From: Dipetalonema caudispina
Taxonomy: Eukaryota; Nematoda; Chromadorea; Rhabditida; Onchocercidae
Assembly (NCBI GenBank): GCA_013365325.1
Contig: JABVXV010000024.1
Location: 372,001 to 436,000, forward strand
DNA length: 64,000 bases
Direction of reading: 5' to 3'
Part shown: positions 25,478-38,157 of the stretch, in pieces
Numbering within the stretch: the stretch's first letter is position 1
Layout: each line of letters starts with the position of its first letter
Notes under the pieces: model-generated
Databases searched by the model: none
What the model was told of the DNA's origin: nothing
What the model saw: only the letters and a program-made list of their open reading frames with translations
Program-made: the position numbers and the translations under genes

Positions 25478-28400
25478 ATGACACCAACAGCAGTGGTTGG
25501 ACCTTTGGTTCGGCATTCACCGGAAACAAAATGGTACGATTATGGAGATGTGGAATGTGCTGAGCAACCAACCTCTGATTTGAATTATCTTAATAACATC
25601 GAAGAACAAGCAGACACTTTGTTGAAAAGAGACTGTGAATTGCAATGGCAGAGTATGTTTGTGTTTACATATATTTTCTTTAAAAAGCATTATTATTTAA
25701 CAAATTCCAAAATTCTGTTTCCATTTAACTCTTGCTTTTCTTTCCAGAACATTTGGGTGAGTTGAAATGTTCAATCTTTCTATGCAAAACAGAATACATT
25801 GAAATTCATGTTTTTTTGATCGGTTTTAACTTGCATTACATTATAAATCGTTCTTATAGTCTTCATCTTTAAGAATACTTTTCATTTTAATAATAAATAA
25901 TTTGAATAGATAATCAAATGATCTATCAACCTAACTCCATCTTTTTTCATATTTGATCAATTTCTATCAATATTTCTCGAAATGAAAGTAAATTGCAGTG
26001 CAAAATAAGAAAAACATGACTGAGACAGCATGGCTTAACACAGTTTTAACGCGTGGTACTGCCAGTGATAAAGTAACTGCTATGCAGATATTGACACAAC
26101 GACATCCAGTTCATTCCCTTGCATACGTTGCTGCACTGGTTAATACTGTTGCCAAGAAAAATACAAGAGAGGCATTTTCTGTACTCGGTCAGTAATGGCT
26201 ATTTTATTTTGTCTAGTATTTTCATGCATTTCTATTTTCGTTTATATTATGGAAATAATTTTGTTTTCAGTTTCTTCTCCAGTTTTTCAGGCTTGCTAAA
26301 AGACTTATTTATCAAGGAATTATTACCGCCAAGACGAAAATTAATCCCCTTCTCAGCGGTCAGTCATTTTTTGATTATTTTAGTTTTTGTAATGACTATT
26401 GAAGAGCTTTGTTTTTTCATGAGTTGATAAATTCCAGAGACCAGTGGATAAAATAAACTTGTCATCGTTGTGCAAAGATTTTAATTTGAAGAGGAAGCTT
26501 ATACTCTGGAAATTTGAATCGGATTTAAAAGCTGTGTATGAGAAATTCATCTCTGCAGTAGAGGTATGTATTTGTGGATGTTTGATTGTTACATCTGGAA
26601 GGAGGTAAAACTAGCATTAATCAGGGAATAAAATCATTATCATTCCAGCGATTGGCTGGAGAAAACATAGAAAAATTGGGCGTGCTATCTTGCCGTTACG
26701 CTCTAGAACTGTTGATTGCACGTGCCGAACAAGAACAGGTACATATTTGCATGCTATTTGCCCGCTAAATATGTTTCAGCACAGTTACACCGAATTTAGA
26801 TCTGAAAATGAGTTTCTTCTTTTGTCAGGTTCTCAATTCTCTTTTTAAGAAAACCGTAATTTTTGATCAGTAGTATTTTTAATTTTCAACGACTACTATT
26901 AAGTTCTGTTCTCATCTTATTAGAAGTTGCTGTCCCTGCTTATCAACAAACTCGGACACCCGAATAAAACATTGGCTACACGTGTTTGTGGGTATCTGCT
27001 ACAGTTGACCAGAAAACAACCGCTGATGCGTCATGTTGTTGTTAAAGAAGTGGAACGACTTATCTATCGAAAGTTGGCTTTTATGTTCTATTTTTTCAGA
27101 TTCTGATTCTTATAAATTTGATCTTTGCTATTGTTCATAGTTTCCTAAACTTTAAACAAAAATTAGAAAACTGCTAGTTTTCTCAATATTTCCAGTCGAA
27201 TTGTTAGTATTTGCAGAAATATTTCGTGCTCTACACAGCTTCATGCAGTTTCATTTTTGTCTCAAATGAACCTCCATGGTTGTGACTCAACGCTTGCATC
27301 AGTATTACTTAATATTTACATTGGATTATTTCGAATGTTAGTTTTGAATAAGAAAATGGATGACAAAATGTTGAATGTTTTATTGTTGGCTACGAATCGA
27401 GCTTTCTCGTATGCGAAAGGTCTTCTTTTATTGTGGAGTTTCTTTTTCTTTTTCTTCAATTAATTTTAGCTAGTCTTATTTGGATTTCCATGAGAAAACT
27501 TATAAGATTTTAAGCAATTACATCACGAGTTTATATTCTGTAGATTTACGTAATTTGGCTTTGATAGTTGCAATGTTACTGATTTACCTGGTGTGGCATG
27601 ACATTGAAGAATCGCAAAGTACTGATGGAAATATTTTAATATGTGATCTAAAACTTTGACTGTCTTAGATACTGTTAAATAATAGCTCTAAATTATGTTC
27701 AAAGGTGAATTTCAGGTGATGTAGATAAGTTGATAAAAGAAATCGACACTCTGTACAAAATTTTGCATCAGTCAAATTTTTCAACTGCTTTGCAGACACT
27801 GAAGTTATTATATCAGCTTCTTACAATAAGGTTCTTTGTTTTTAAAATTCGTTAGCTGCACTTTTTTTTCCCCCTGTCTGTATATTTTTCTATAATGGCT
27901 TGGTTTATTGATGAAATTAGTAGGTTAATGTCGGCTTGTGATGATATATGAAGAACTTAGGTGGAAATTGTTCTCTTCTCTAGGCCGGATAGCTAATTCG
28001 GACCATTCCAATCCAATCCACTGAAAATATTATCAGTGATCAGCAACTGTAAAGTAATAATGGGGCTATTGATAGTACATCAGGCAAAGTATATCGTTTT
28101 ATTAATGCAAGTCATTGTTATATTTATTCACAGTGAGGGGATTTCGGATCGTTTTTATGCTGCTCTTTATCGACGTATACTGGATCTTCAACATGGCACA
28201 AATGTAGATAGACAGTTGTTTTCATTGTTATATCGAGCTTTATCTTCCGATACTGTTGAATATAGAGTTATTGCATTCATCAAGCGTCTTCTACAGGTTT
28301 GCATTTTTCATGCGAAGGCACCCAAAATTTGGTCTGGTTTTGCTTAAATGAAAACTCTTCGGAACTCTGTAAATCTAAATGAATCTGTTAAAAGATTTAA

Positions 28401-31151
28401 AATATTCGTTTAGTGTTTGGTTAATACCATTTAGCTGAGGGTAGGACTGATTTAGAAAATTTAGTTCTAAGCTATTTGTTAAATGAACCTGGAAAATTGA
28501 AGGCAAACAATGCAATGTACCATTGTACCATCATTGATGGAATATGAGGTTTTTTTAATTTTCAAATCATAGAATTTTTGCTGTCTTTCTTAATTTCACC
28601 CTGTTTTTTGCAGATAATCTTAGAAATTCAATCTTTTCAGTTGTCTTTATGTCGGAACGCTCCATTTGCTGCTGCAACGTTAATTTTGATTTCACGATTG
28701 ATTGAGAAACGACCATCATTATTAATAATTAGGAAAGCTGCTGATGTAAGTGATTGAATTTTATGGCTGTCATTGCTTTCATTCCATGAGCTTTAATCAT
28801 GTACTTGCGTTACATCCTTGAAATTAGACATTAGTATAATAGGCTGTTTATCGTATCACTGAATAAATTTATTTCTGACGAAGTGAATTAAATATATTCT
28901 TTTATTGAATTCTTCATATACTAGACAGAATTATTGTTTCCAGATTTTTGGCTCATCGGAATTCATTTTGTAGATTGAGTGGTATCATTTCAGCTTACAA
29001 AATTCAATAAGGATATGAAAGCGGAAGTTGATGATGACGAGGAAGTATATCATGATTACGATTCCTCTACAGAAACAGTAAATTACGGAGTTCCAGTAAC
29101 CTCAATATTTGAAAGTAATGAGAAGGTGATTAATGATGTCAAGCCGTGCGAAAAGGTCTTCGGATGGATGCACAAAAATAACATTGGTATTTCTAGTATT
29201 TCACGAAGTTGTCAAGAAAGCATTATTTTTTTTCACTTCATTCTTTAATCTCGTCATTTACAATGTATATAAATTTGTGATATAGTTACTAACTTTTTCG
29301 AAATAATTGTTCCAATTGTCTTTAAAACTCCGTATTTCAGTGGTGCGAAGTAGTGCAACAACATACGATCCAATGGTTAGAAATCCGTTGTTCTCTCGTG
29401 CTGATAAAAGTATCGCTGCAGAACTGACACTATTAAGCATGCATTATCATCCTTCAGTTGCTGTGTTTGCGTCAAATCTGCTTAATGTAAGTGAAAAATG
29501 TGAAATTTTTTTAAGATCTTTTACAAAGAGAGGTTTAAGTTTAATTTTTATTGTCTGAGCAAGCATAAGCTATACTGAGTTGATAACGTTTTCATTCGAC
29601 TAAGTAGCTGTTGTTCTCTTCCTGAATTTCAATATTAATTAATAATTTCAGGGCATATCAATACGATATGATGGTGATCCGTTGCTTGATTTCACTCAAA
29701 TGCGCTTTCTCGACCGTTTCGTGTTTCGGAATCCCAAAACAAAAGATACGACTGAAAAGGTTGTACGACGCAAAGTTTATGATCCTCATGGTGTTAGGAA
29801 GCTACCAGTTATATCGAAGGTAATTCTTCTGCATTACATCAATTTCTTAACATGTTTACTATTAGAATGCTGCGTGCTCGTAATTTAAGATCTTTCTAAA
29901 TTTCAGGAATATGCTGCGAAAAGTAGAAATGAAATACCTATTGATGAAAGGTTTTTACACCGTTTTGCATCCATGAAAATGCGAATGAAGAAAGAAACCG
30001 AAACTGAAACTGTTCATGATGATGATGATATTGAAAGCGTCAATTCCGATGAGTTTAATATGTTGCTAAGTAAACATTTGTACACTTCTTTTTGCTTTAG
30101 AAATGTTTTGGGACTGTGGGCATGAAGTTATTGTAATTTCGTAGTTATTGAAAGATCTTCCTTTGCAACAAGTTCTCCTTTTTTAAATTTCACGAAATTA
30201 ACGAATAATTTTCAATTTTTTAGATCGTTTCGAGCCGGGTGAACGAAGAGAAGTATTTGACGTTGACTTCAGTCAGGAATTTAGTATTGAGAAGAAGAAA
30301 AAAAAGAAGAAAGAAGTGAAAAGCCGAAAGCGACCACTTGAAAATGATACGGAGGAGGAAGAGGATGATGTGGGAAAAGGGAATATGGTGGATGTTGATG
30401 AGGATGAGGAGCTCGAAGACTGGAGTGGAGAAGATATTCAGGTTCAAATAAATATTAACAGAGTAGAACCAGTAAATTTTTTTCTTGCAGATGACCTTCT
30501 AGGTTTTATTTCATTTTGTTAAAATTCATTGATTAGGTTTTTCTTAGACACCGTTTATTCGCATTTGGTCGATTAATATAATAAATTCAATATGTACTGG
30601 AACTGATTTTAAGGAAGAATCAAATAGTGTGGAGGACGAGGAAGAATCAAGTGAAGACGAATTTGTTAAACGTACAGAGGAAACTTATGACAGTGATGAT
30701 TCGGATGATTTTGCTCAACAGTTCAGTTATGCGGAAGACGCTGCAATAAGTGCTGATAAGGTTTGTTTCGGCGCTTATCGAACGAAATTTAAAAGAAGTC
30801 TCGTAAGAATTAATGGGCCAATTGTTAAGGAAAAAGTGGAATTGTAAGACCACTCGGCATTGCTTTTCATTTTCTAGCTTAATTTTCTATTATTGAGTCG
30901 GGTGTCTTGTTTTGTTTCCCTTTATATTTTTGAATTACTCTTTTTACCCATTTACTTTTATTTCTGTTAGGACTTAGTTTTTTTAACTATTGCTTTAAAA
31001 AAGTTGAAGTTATCATTTTATTCCTTAGTCATGTTTCCATATTCTTTTATAGTTCACGACGATGTTGGAAGAAGAAAATGATTTACATAAAAAGGAGTCG
31101 AAAAGGAAGATTAAAAAACTACGTGGGTTCAAGAAACGGAAAAATCGGTAG
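25478..31151 (+). CDS. CEBPZ: CEBPZ / NOC1 (MAK21) ribosome-biogenesis factor
   Basis: Nucleolar HEAT-type protein of the CBF/Mak21 family. The yeast orthologue Noc1 partners Noc2 on early 60S pre-ribosomes. Eighteen exons join in phase: 25478-25652, 25748-25756, 25999-26187, 26291-26358, 26438-26563, 26649-26738, 26924-27072, 27196-27419, 27716-27830, 28134-28296, 28641-28745, 28994-29186, 29341-29486, 29652-29819, 29907-30069, 30224-30441, 30614-30760, 31053-31151. They total 2547 nt, 848 residues. Signatures are [14 protein letters not shown] and IAFIKRLLQ in the CBF domain, [45 protein letters not shown] and IPIDERFL. The C-terminus is acidic (EEEEDD, SSEDEF), then ends in a lysine/arginine-rich [12 protein letters not shown], as in the family. 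Exon 2 is a 9-base microexon. A second phase-0 donor exists just after 30441 (CCA then GTAAAT at 30471), which would lengthen exon 16 in frame. Confidence 0.93.
25748..25756 (+). other. 9-base microexon of CEBPZ
   Basis: AACATTTGG is bounded by TTTCCAG and GTGAGT, both strong splice signals. Both flanking junctions are phase 1, so it adds three codons (K-H-L...V context) and can be skipped without a frameshift. Confidence 0.65.
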
Positions 31152-34100
31152 TATCTGATTGGGATTTAAAATAATATGAAACTGTTATTTGTTATTTGTT
31201 ACTTTTTTATAAACCTTTCGTTCCAGTTTCGGTTTCTACAAAGAATCATATACTTATTCAAAAATCTGTCAGACATCCAACATTCCTAGTTGTGCATTCC
31301 ATACCAAACACATAAGCATTTTAATTTGTGTGAAGATTAATATGGTAAAATTGTAAAAAACAGTATGCCCTAATTTGAGCATGAATATAACTGCGTAGCG
31401 CTGCGAGCTCATTTAAATATCATATAAAATACAGCTGCTAGATAGTTTCATACCACTTGATTATTGATTTTGACTAAAAGTTCGTGTATTTGTTCAATAT
31501 TTGCAAACTTAAAATTTAATTACCATTGCGCGATGACTAGCAAGAGTAATCCACTGAATATTCATGTTATTTCCTAATATTCTCGTTTTCTCTGTATCTT
31601 GAAGCTGGTAAACTAATAGCAAGCTTCGAAAAGCATATGTCCATAACTTGTTTCGCAAAGAAATATTTCACGCTGGCATGTGCTACTTAAAGATAATGAA
31701 ACAGAATCGGTTACAAACGGTTGTTAGTATGTTTGGCTTTAATTACATTTTGAAACAAGTACAAATGTGACAATTGTCTAGCGTAGAGAGAAATTTTTGG
31801 AATTATAAAAGCCATGAATACCTAACCAATTATTCTACAATACCATTTCGAAATATGATGTTTTGTTGAAATTGTACTTGTCTTTGTTTTTTACTTGCAA
31901 TCACCTTCCCTCTTTCTGGGCATAATTTTCTTCGTTAAAAAAGTTATTTGAAAAGATGTTGAACTTCTGAACTTGACATAAATCTTTTTCCACTCACTTT
32001 AACTTTATTTTTTAAGCCCATAATCTTCCATTCTGAATATTTCTTATGTGTTAAGCTGTCGAAAATCATTTAAAATCATAAAACAATGGCTATAATGAGC
32101 TTGAAAGTTAATGATATGATACTGTTGTGGCATTGAATTCAAAATCAAGTGTTGATAATAGCCAACATCTAGTACAGGAGTTCAATGTACAATAATCTCT
32201 TGGTGAATAGTGTTATATCCAAATCACTTACTGCAACTGATTAAACTTCTGTTTGATTTTTTAGGTATTTGTTTCCCGTATATTCACTGGCAACATCAAG
32301 ACATTTCAGATGCAAATGTTTTAAAAAAGATATTTATCAGATACTGGTTGCAACTGTACCAATAGAAGCATTTGATTTTACCCTCAGGAATTAAATATTC
32401 AGGAAGGGGTATTGTATCGCAATTTCTCTCTTTTGTAGCTGTACTTCTGTAGCATTTTCTAACTTCAAATAGCTTTTGAATAATGCATTCGTTTCCTGAA
32501 TCAAATTACATTACTGAATCATATACGGTAATCTTTGCTGCTTAATTTAATTATTAGTGTAATGTGAAATCAGTTTAGATTGTTGAGCTATTCAATTTCT
32601 TTTGCACTGATTCATGAGTAAATTGGGTTCTATCAAGCTAAGAAAATATTTGAACTTCAATTTCAAAAATCAAAATCTATACCTTTTTTCTTCTCCTTAT
32701 TCTCCACTTCTGAACGTTTCTTAAAATGAGCAAATGTTTAGTTTCGTTTTTGTAGCTTGATGATTCAACGATCGTATAAAGAATGATATCATCAAGCTGT
32801 TTTTTATTGGTTTTGGTGATGTTGTTATCGAACAAGGAATAATAATTCACTTGAAAAAAATATTTTCAACTCGAAATATTTACAAACATTTTAATGGCAG
32901 AATTTATTTTTAGTTGAAAATATTTACATGAGAAGATAGTCATTCGTTATTAGAGATGAGTGAATGATCAATTTGAATATTATCATTTGTGAATGATAAA
33001 AGAGATCCTACTGAAAGAAATCTCTTTAAATACTTTTAAATTGGCTAAAATACTAGAACATTTATCTACTTTGTATTTCATAAAATAGATAATGAATTTT
33101 ACGTGAAATTCTAAAAGAAACGAATTTCTAATCTTTGATACTTTACACTTTTACTTTTCATCAATCTCTGGGTTATACCTGTAAAACATGTTGAGTGATA
33201 TTTTGGTTTAGTATCAAACAATTTTTTAATGTAAATTATGCTTGCAACAGTACACACTCTCTTCTCACTTATCAATTTGTAATTATGTGACGTAAAATTT
33301 TAAAAAATGTTGATTCAATAAATACATCAATTAATTTGAAGAAAGATCGGAGGAAGATTTCTGCTATCACATTAATTTGCAAGCTTTGATTAGTAAGCGA
33401 ATGATTTTCAAAAAAAAAAAGAAAAGAAAGACGAAGTGAAAAATTGTATCTTTCATTTAAAAAAAGTCTTTCACACCCATTGTACGAAAATGTTTCATCA
33501 GTTATTCTTCAGAATGGAACATTACGTTTCCTTCTAAACTGTAATATTTATTTTTAGGATCAGTTGACCATTTTGAAAGGAAGTACTATTTTTGATTTTC
33601 ATCCCTATCCAATTTATCAAACGTTTTTGTTCTTTCGTTTCACCCCAAATAATAGAAACAAAATGAATAAATTGGAAAGAATGGAAATGAATTATGTAAA
33701 TTTCAGTTAAAAGAGTCGGAGATGATACCGTTTGCAAGAAAGATTAATGCTATAATGAATTCATTGGAAAATCCATACTAATTTTAATTTAATAATCTAA
33801 AAATTTATTTGTTTGAAGTATCAAGCTTACCTCATCTTGTGAAATCATCTTTTACGTCAACAACATTTACATGAAAATCATTATGAAATGTTAAAAAGTT
33901 TTTTTTTTTTTGTTATTGCATCATATTATTTACAGCATTTTCCCGAGTCGTTCCAATAATTTAAGCTTCATTAAATCTGTTCCGATATTGATGAAATGAT
34001 AACTTTCATATCATTAACAAATAACAATGGAATGGTCGCGGAACAAAAAGAGCTTATAGAATAAATCTCATTATGAATTGAATTTATTTCCCAATGATTT

Positions 34101-35263
34101 TCTCCACTTGAATACAGTAGTTGTTGGGCAATTCCAATATATAATTAATGATATTAATAATTCTGAAAATAAATGACTGATCTTCTAAGGATAGAAAGTA
34201 TTGAGAATTCGTTTGAGTATTGTTAGTAATATTTTTGTTTCAGAAGTATCTGATTCGATCTTTCAATTAATGAAATTGTTATTTGTATCAACAGCATTTT
34301 TATTCAAAAATAAGACTGTCTAAATTCATTGTCATTTTCTATTCACTTGTGACTGGTTTGCTAGACAAATAAATACGTTTTCAAAATATATTTTGCTATT
34401 TTTAATAATATCGCTTAATTTTATCGCTGTTTAAATCTTGCAGTAGCTGTGATATTTATTTTGATTCCAATTGCCTAAATATGACAAGGATTATTTACAT
34501 ATTTGCTTCTTAAACTTTTACTCAACATATTTCTTCCATATCTTATTCAAAATAACTGCTAATACCAATTGTCACTGTCAGGGATCCTCTAACGATTTTA
34601 AAAATAAAAAATTTGTTTGAACTGTTTAAATTTAGTAAGATTTATGACAATTTTTTTTTGTGTACTTTTTCTTTTGGAATAATAATTAATTAATTACTGA
34701 AGTAACAACAAGTCATCTCCTCAAAAACTGGGAAAATATTTAAATAAAGCAATGTGGCAGCCACAAAAAATTGCAAGGACATAGAAGTTTTAGTTTGTCT
34801 TTAATTTCCAGCGGATTTTGATGTATCGAAAAGTGGAATTTCATTTGAAAAATTTTCTAATGTTATCAAATGAAAATGATTGGTATGTCATAAAGGAGCA
34901 TACTTTCGAGTGATAATCTATTTGTGTTTTGCAGAGATTGGCGCAGTTCTTCTTATCATTCTACTGTTAGCGCTTAGAAGACATTCCTGATTTCATGACA
35001 ACATGCAATATTCTGCGTAACAAACACTTCTAAGTGCATTTATCAAGTTGGCTAAGTAGTAGTGATAATATCACTTATTATATTAGCAAATATCAATGCA
35101 TGCAATGAGTGCATATGCAACGATTGCAGTTAATTGCATAATTCTAGTAAGCGTTTATGAACTTCTGAAGAATCTTTTATTGAAATTGAAAAAAGATCAA
35201 TTTAAATTTAAAAGGATGTTAACATAATATACTATGATAGTCTTGTCCGTTTCCGTTTTATAG
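31152..35263. other. 4-kb gene-poor AT-rich region
   Basis: After the CEBPZ stop there are about 4 kb of AT-rich DNA with no exon chain on either strand and only short homopolymer runs, such as A at about 33410 and T at about 33900. I see nothing else in it. Confidence 0.55.
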
Positions 35264-35448
35264 ATGATGTATTACTAAATTTAGGTATTGTCAGTGGTGG
35301 AATTAGTGTTGACGAGTTCAATTTACGACTTCATTGTTATGCACGAGCTTTTTTACGCATATCCGAAAAAGGTGATACCGTAATGATTCAATATGCACAA
35401 GAGTTGCGTAAAATAAATCATTCAACCCAACTTTTTCCGAAAGATTGA
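35264..35448 (+). pseudogene. Orphan open exon, possibly relic or part of an unseen gene
   Basis: Behind a TTTTATAG acceptor a 60-codon frame ends in TGA. Its peptide looks protein-like (ISVDEFNLRLHCYARAF, then ISEKGDTVMIQYAQELRKIN). A second open piece about 80 bases further on (about 35525-35627, containing HGNYYIAHRHSNLEGHTTEL) ends in TAG in another frame, and a third lies at 36310-36438 (PKDQYHLIPFFHAYIKK). I could not join them in phase and I do not recognise the family. A decayed gene, a fast-evolving real gene with missing exons, or chance are all possible. Confidence 0.3.
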
Positions 35449-36394
35449 AAAAAGTTTCGTAGCTTTAAAAGAATTGTTCAAATTTCTGATTCTTATATTA
35501 TTCACATCATTGAGCACATATTCCATCTATTCATGGCAACTATTATATTGCTCATCGTCACAGTAACTTAGAAGGACATACGACTGAATTAGATATTACA
35601 GATATTATAATCGATGCAGTTGAGTAGATATTCAGACAAGAGGTTAAATTAATAATATAACTTCAACAAATTTGGATTTTAAACAATCTGGTCTTGAGAT
35701 GTGTGATATTTGTCTAGCGTTTATCTTTCTTATCATTTCTCTGTTTACATTATATGCTTTCCTATTTATTTATTTCTAGATTACACTTTTTCAGACGATA
35801 TTGATTGCCTCATCACAAAGTCTTCTCAAATATATCGCAACATCCTTATCATTTTTCTTATCATTTGCATCGATTTTATGCATCTCATACCGATATCAAC
35901 GTGTAACCGATGTATATTTTACGATTATGGTAAATACGGTATAGTTTTCGCCTATCATAAATATATGCTACCTCATCTTAAAATGCTTTCTGTCCCGTTG
36001 AAATTTGGAAATTCATCACTGCATGATATGTATGAATATATACAATTTTAAAATAACGAAACAAATTTAAAATGCAAGCCTGAAATAATAGCTACGCTTC
36101 TGTTATCTTTGACAAAAAGAGCAATTCATGGAATAATTGCTTTTTCCTTTAACTATTCATCTATATTTAAATATTATCTAATTCTACAGACCATGAGGTC
36201 AAAGGATATCGGATAATCTTCCTTATCTGACTTTCATGAAAAATCTGTATATTACTATTAGTAACAACAACAAAATGAGAACTGAATTTTTTTCAATTGA
36301 ATTTCAGGAATATCGCCCAAGGACCAGTACCATCTAATTCCTTTTTTTCACGCTTATATTAAAAAAGGATTGGTTGATGTGAAATCAATTTCAG
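35449..36394. other. Interval with isolated open fragments
   Basis: Contains the open fragment at about 35525-35627 described with the preceding entry, then AT-rich sequence. A T/A-rich plus-strand frame at 35710-36051 is hydrophobic and looks like chance. Confidence 0.35.
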
Positions 36395-36400
36395 TATCGA

Positions 36401-37119
36401 ATGATACAAATTGCTTGTGCTATACTTCATGCAATTAGTTGTTCGAATTCTTTTCAAGTAGCCCAAAAACTTGCAGTTTTTATTAATGAGGAGGAGGAGG
36501 AGGAGGAAGAACACGACTTTATTGCTGCCGTTTGGTGGTATACATTACGCTTACGTTTTTCAGCAGTAAGTTTTCTTGAACTGTACAAACTTCTGATCTA
36601 TCAATAAACAAAAAGATGAAAAGTGAAATTAAATTTTGAACAGAAACTTAGTTCCGAAAATTGAATCATATTCCATTTTTTGTATAAAAAAGCAGAAGGA
36701 ATTAGTAAACTTTTTGTTGACAAAAATGAAATTTAAAAAATCAGGAAGATCTCGAAGAAAACCCTAAATGATTATTCCTCTAACTTTGCAAGATACGTAC
36801 ATATTTTATTTCAATTTCAACATATTTCCATTTCAGATTTTATTCGCTGCTACTTCCATACTTACTTTATTACTTTTCTTCTTAAATATAAGCAGTGATA
36901 ATCATCGAAGGTCAGTACTTTTCGCAACTTACAATAGATAATACTGGGAAGAATTCTTACAAGACTGATACTAACAACTTTGACTATTTATTTCTATAAA
37001 AATTACTAAAGTGAAAAAGATCGAATACCATGCTTAAAAGCTTTTTCAGCGGCAAAATTTCCAGTGTTTCATACGATCTACTGAGTGCAGGACGGAAGAA
37101 AGGAATGTTTCATTTGTGA
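36401..37119 (+). CDS. Small predicted membrane or secreted protein, family unknown
   Basis: Three exons join in phase: 36401-36565, 36837-36910, 37050-37119. They give 309 nt, 102 residues. The ATG lies six bases behind AATTTCAG, a good trans-splice acceptor. All internal sites are canonical (GTAAGT, TTTCAG, GTCAGT, TTTTTCAG). The N-terminus (MIQIACAILHAISC) is signal-peptide-like. A run of eight Glu follows at about residues 30-37. A strongly hydrophobic segment (FSAILFAATSILTLLLFFLN) at about 54-73 looks like a transmembrane helix, and a basic Ser-rich tail closes the protein. I do not recognise the family and assign no function. An overlapping frame at 36310-36438 is an alternative reading of its first part. 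Confidence 0.45.
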
Positions 37120-37360
37120 TGTATTTAAAACAATAATTCAATTTGATAAAGTGGCATTACCATAGACTGTACAATGACAATTCAGTCATTGCAAGAACCG
37201 TTCAATATCATTCAGTTAACGTGAGAAGATAGTGAAGAGAAAGCAATTCTCCAAAGTTTTAGCTATCAATTCAGGATGAGCAAGATTGTTCGGTAAAACA
37301 TTTCTAGATTGGATAATGTAACAATCCATTCCTGACAGTTAATTTAGCTAGATAATCTTG

Positions 37361-37431
37361 GTGTTTTTTTTTTTTTTTTTGGCACTTTCATTTTTTCAAC
37401 GGAAGAAACCAGTGAAAAAAAAAAAAAACAC
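37361..37431. repeat. Imperfect inverted repeat with T and A runs
   Basis: GTG followed by 17 T and GGCAC is answered about 25-30 bases later by CCAGTG, 14 A and CAC. The arms could pair as a hairpin. It may be a small miniature-element remnant or a chance pairing of homopolymers. Confidence 0.6.
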
Positions 37432-38157
37432 AAAAAATTGATTGAAAACTGATATCATTTTAAATAGAATCATTACTAGGTGGCTCTTTCTCTTTTGAAT
37501 TTTTTCTGGAAAATTGCCGAAATTTAAGCAGAATAAGCAATACAGAAACAGTCGGTGTAGTGTAAGATGCGAAGCAAACCTGAATACAATAAAGAAATTT
37601 AAAAAAAACTAACTGCCTTGGGCAATATCACAAAACATAGAGAACATAGAGAAAAATACATGCTTAAAATATCATCATTGAATATCAAATTTTCTTCACA
37701 AACAACAAAAAATAATCTTTCCAGATAGGATATTGTTATTTTCTTGCGAAGTATAAATTTAAAATATGTGCCATCTATTTTGCAAATTTGTTTCTCTTTT
37801 AAATATATAATTGTTGGCCAGTTGCACTTTGCTAAGGTTTTGCTGACAAATTAAGAATCCCAAAATGTGATGAGAATTTATCAATAAAACTGCTCGCATT
37901 TTGTGCAAAACTCTTCTGAATCCCTTGCGCAAAATGTTCTTTAGTAATAGGTGTCTGATAATTCAGTTGGTTATGGAAAACTAAAACTGCATAGTATTAC
38001 AAAAAAAGAAATAGTGAGGAAAAAGGAAAGATTCTGAAAAAATAAAGTGTTGGAAAGTTACAAATGCGAGATTTGTGAATTAAGAAGCTATTCTATTTAT
38101 ATCGTATACAATAAAAGAAACCGAAGAGCAAAAGAAATGAACTCTCCGATCGATAGA
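37432..38157. other. Gene-free stretch
   Basis: No exon is visible between the inverted repeat and the RNase T2 stop codon. It should include the 3'UTR of the minus-strand RNase gene. Confidence 0.5.

Noticed and set aside
35710..36051. Plus-strand frame of 113 codons
   Set aside because: Composition is almost all hydrophobic residues encoded by T-rich codons, as expected of chance frames in AT-rich DNA.
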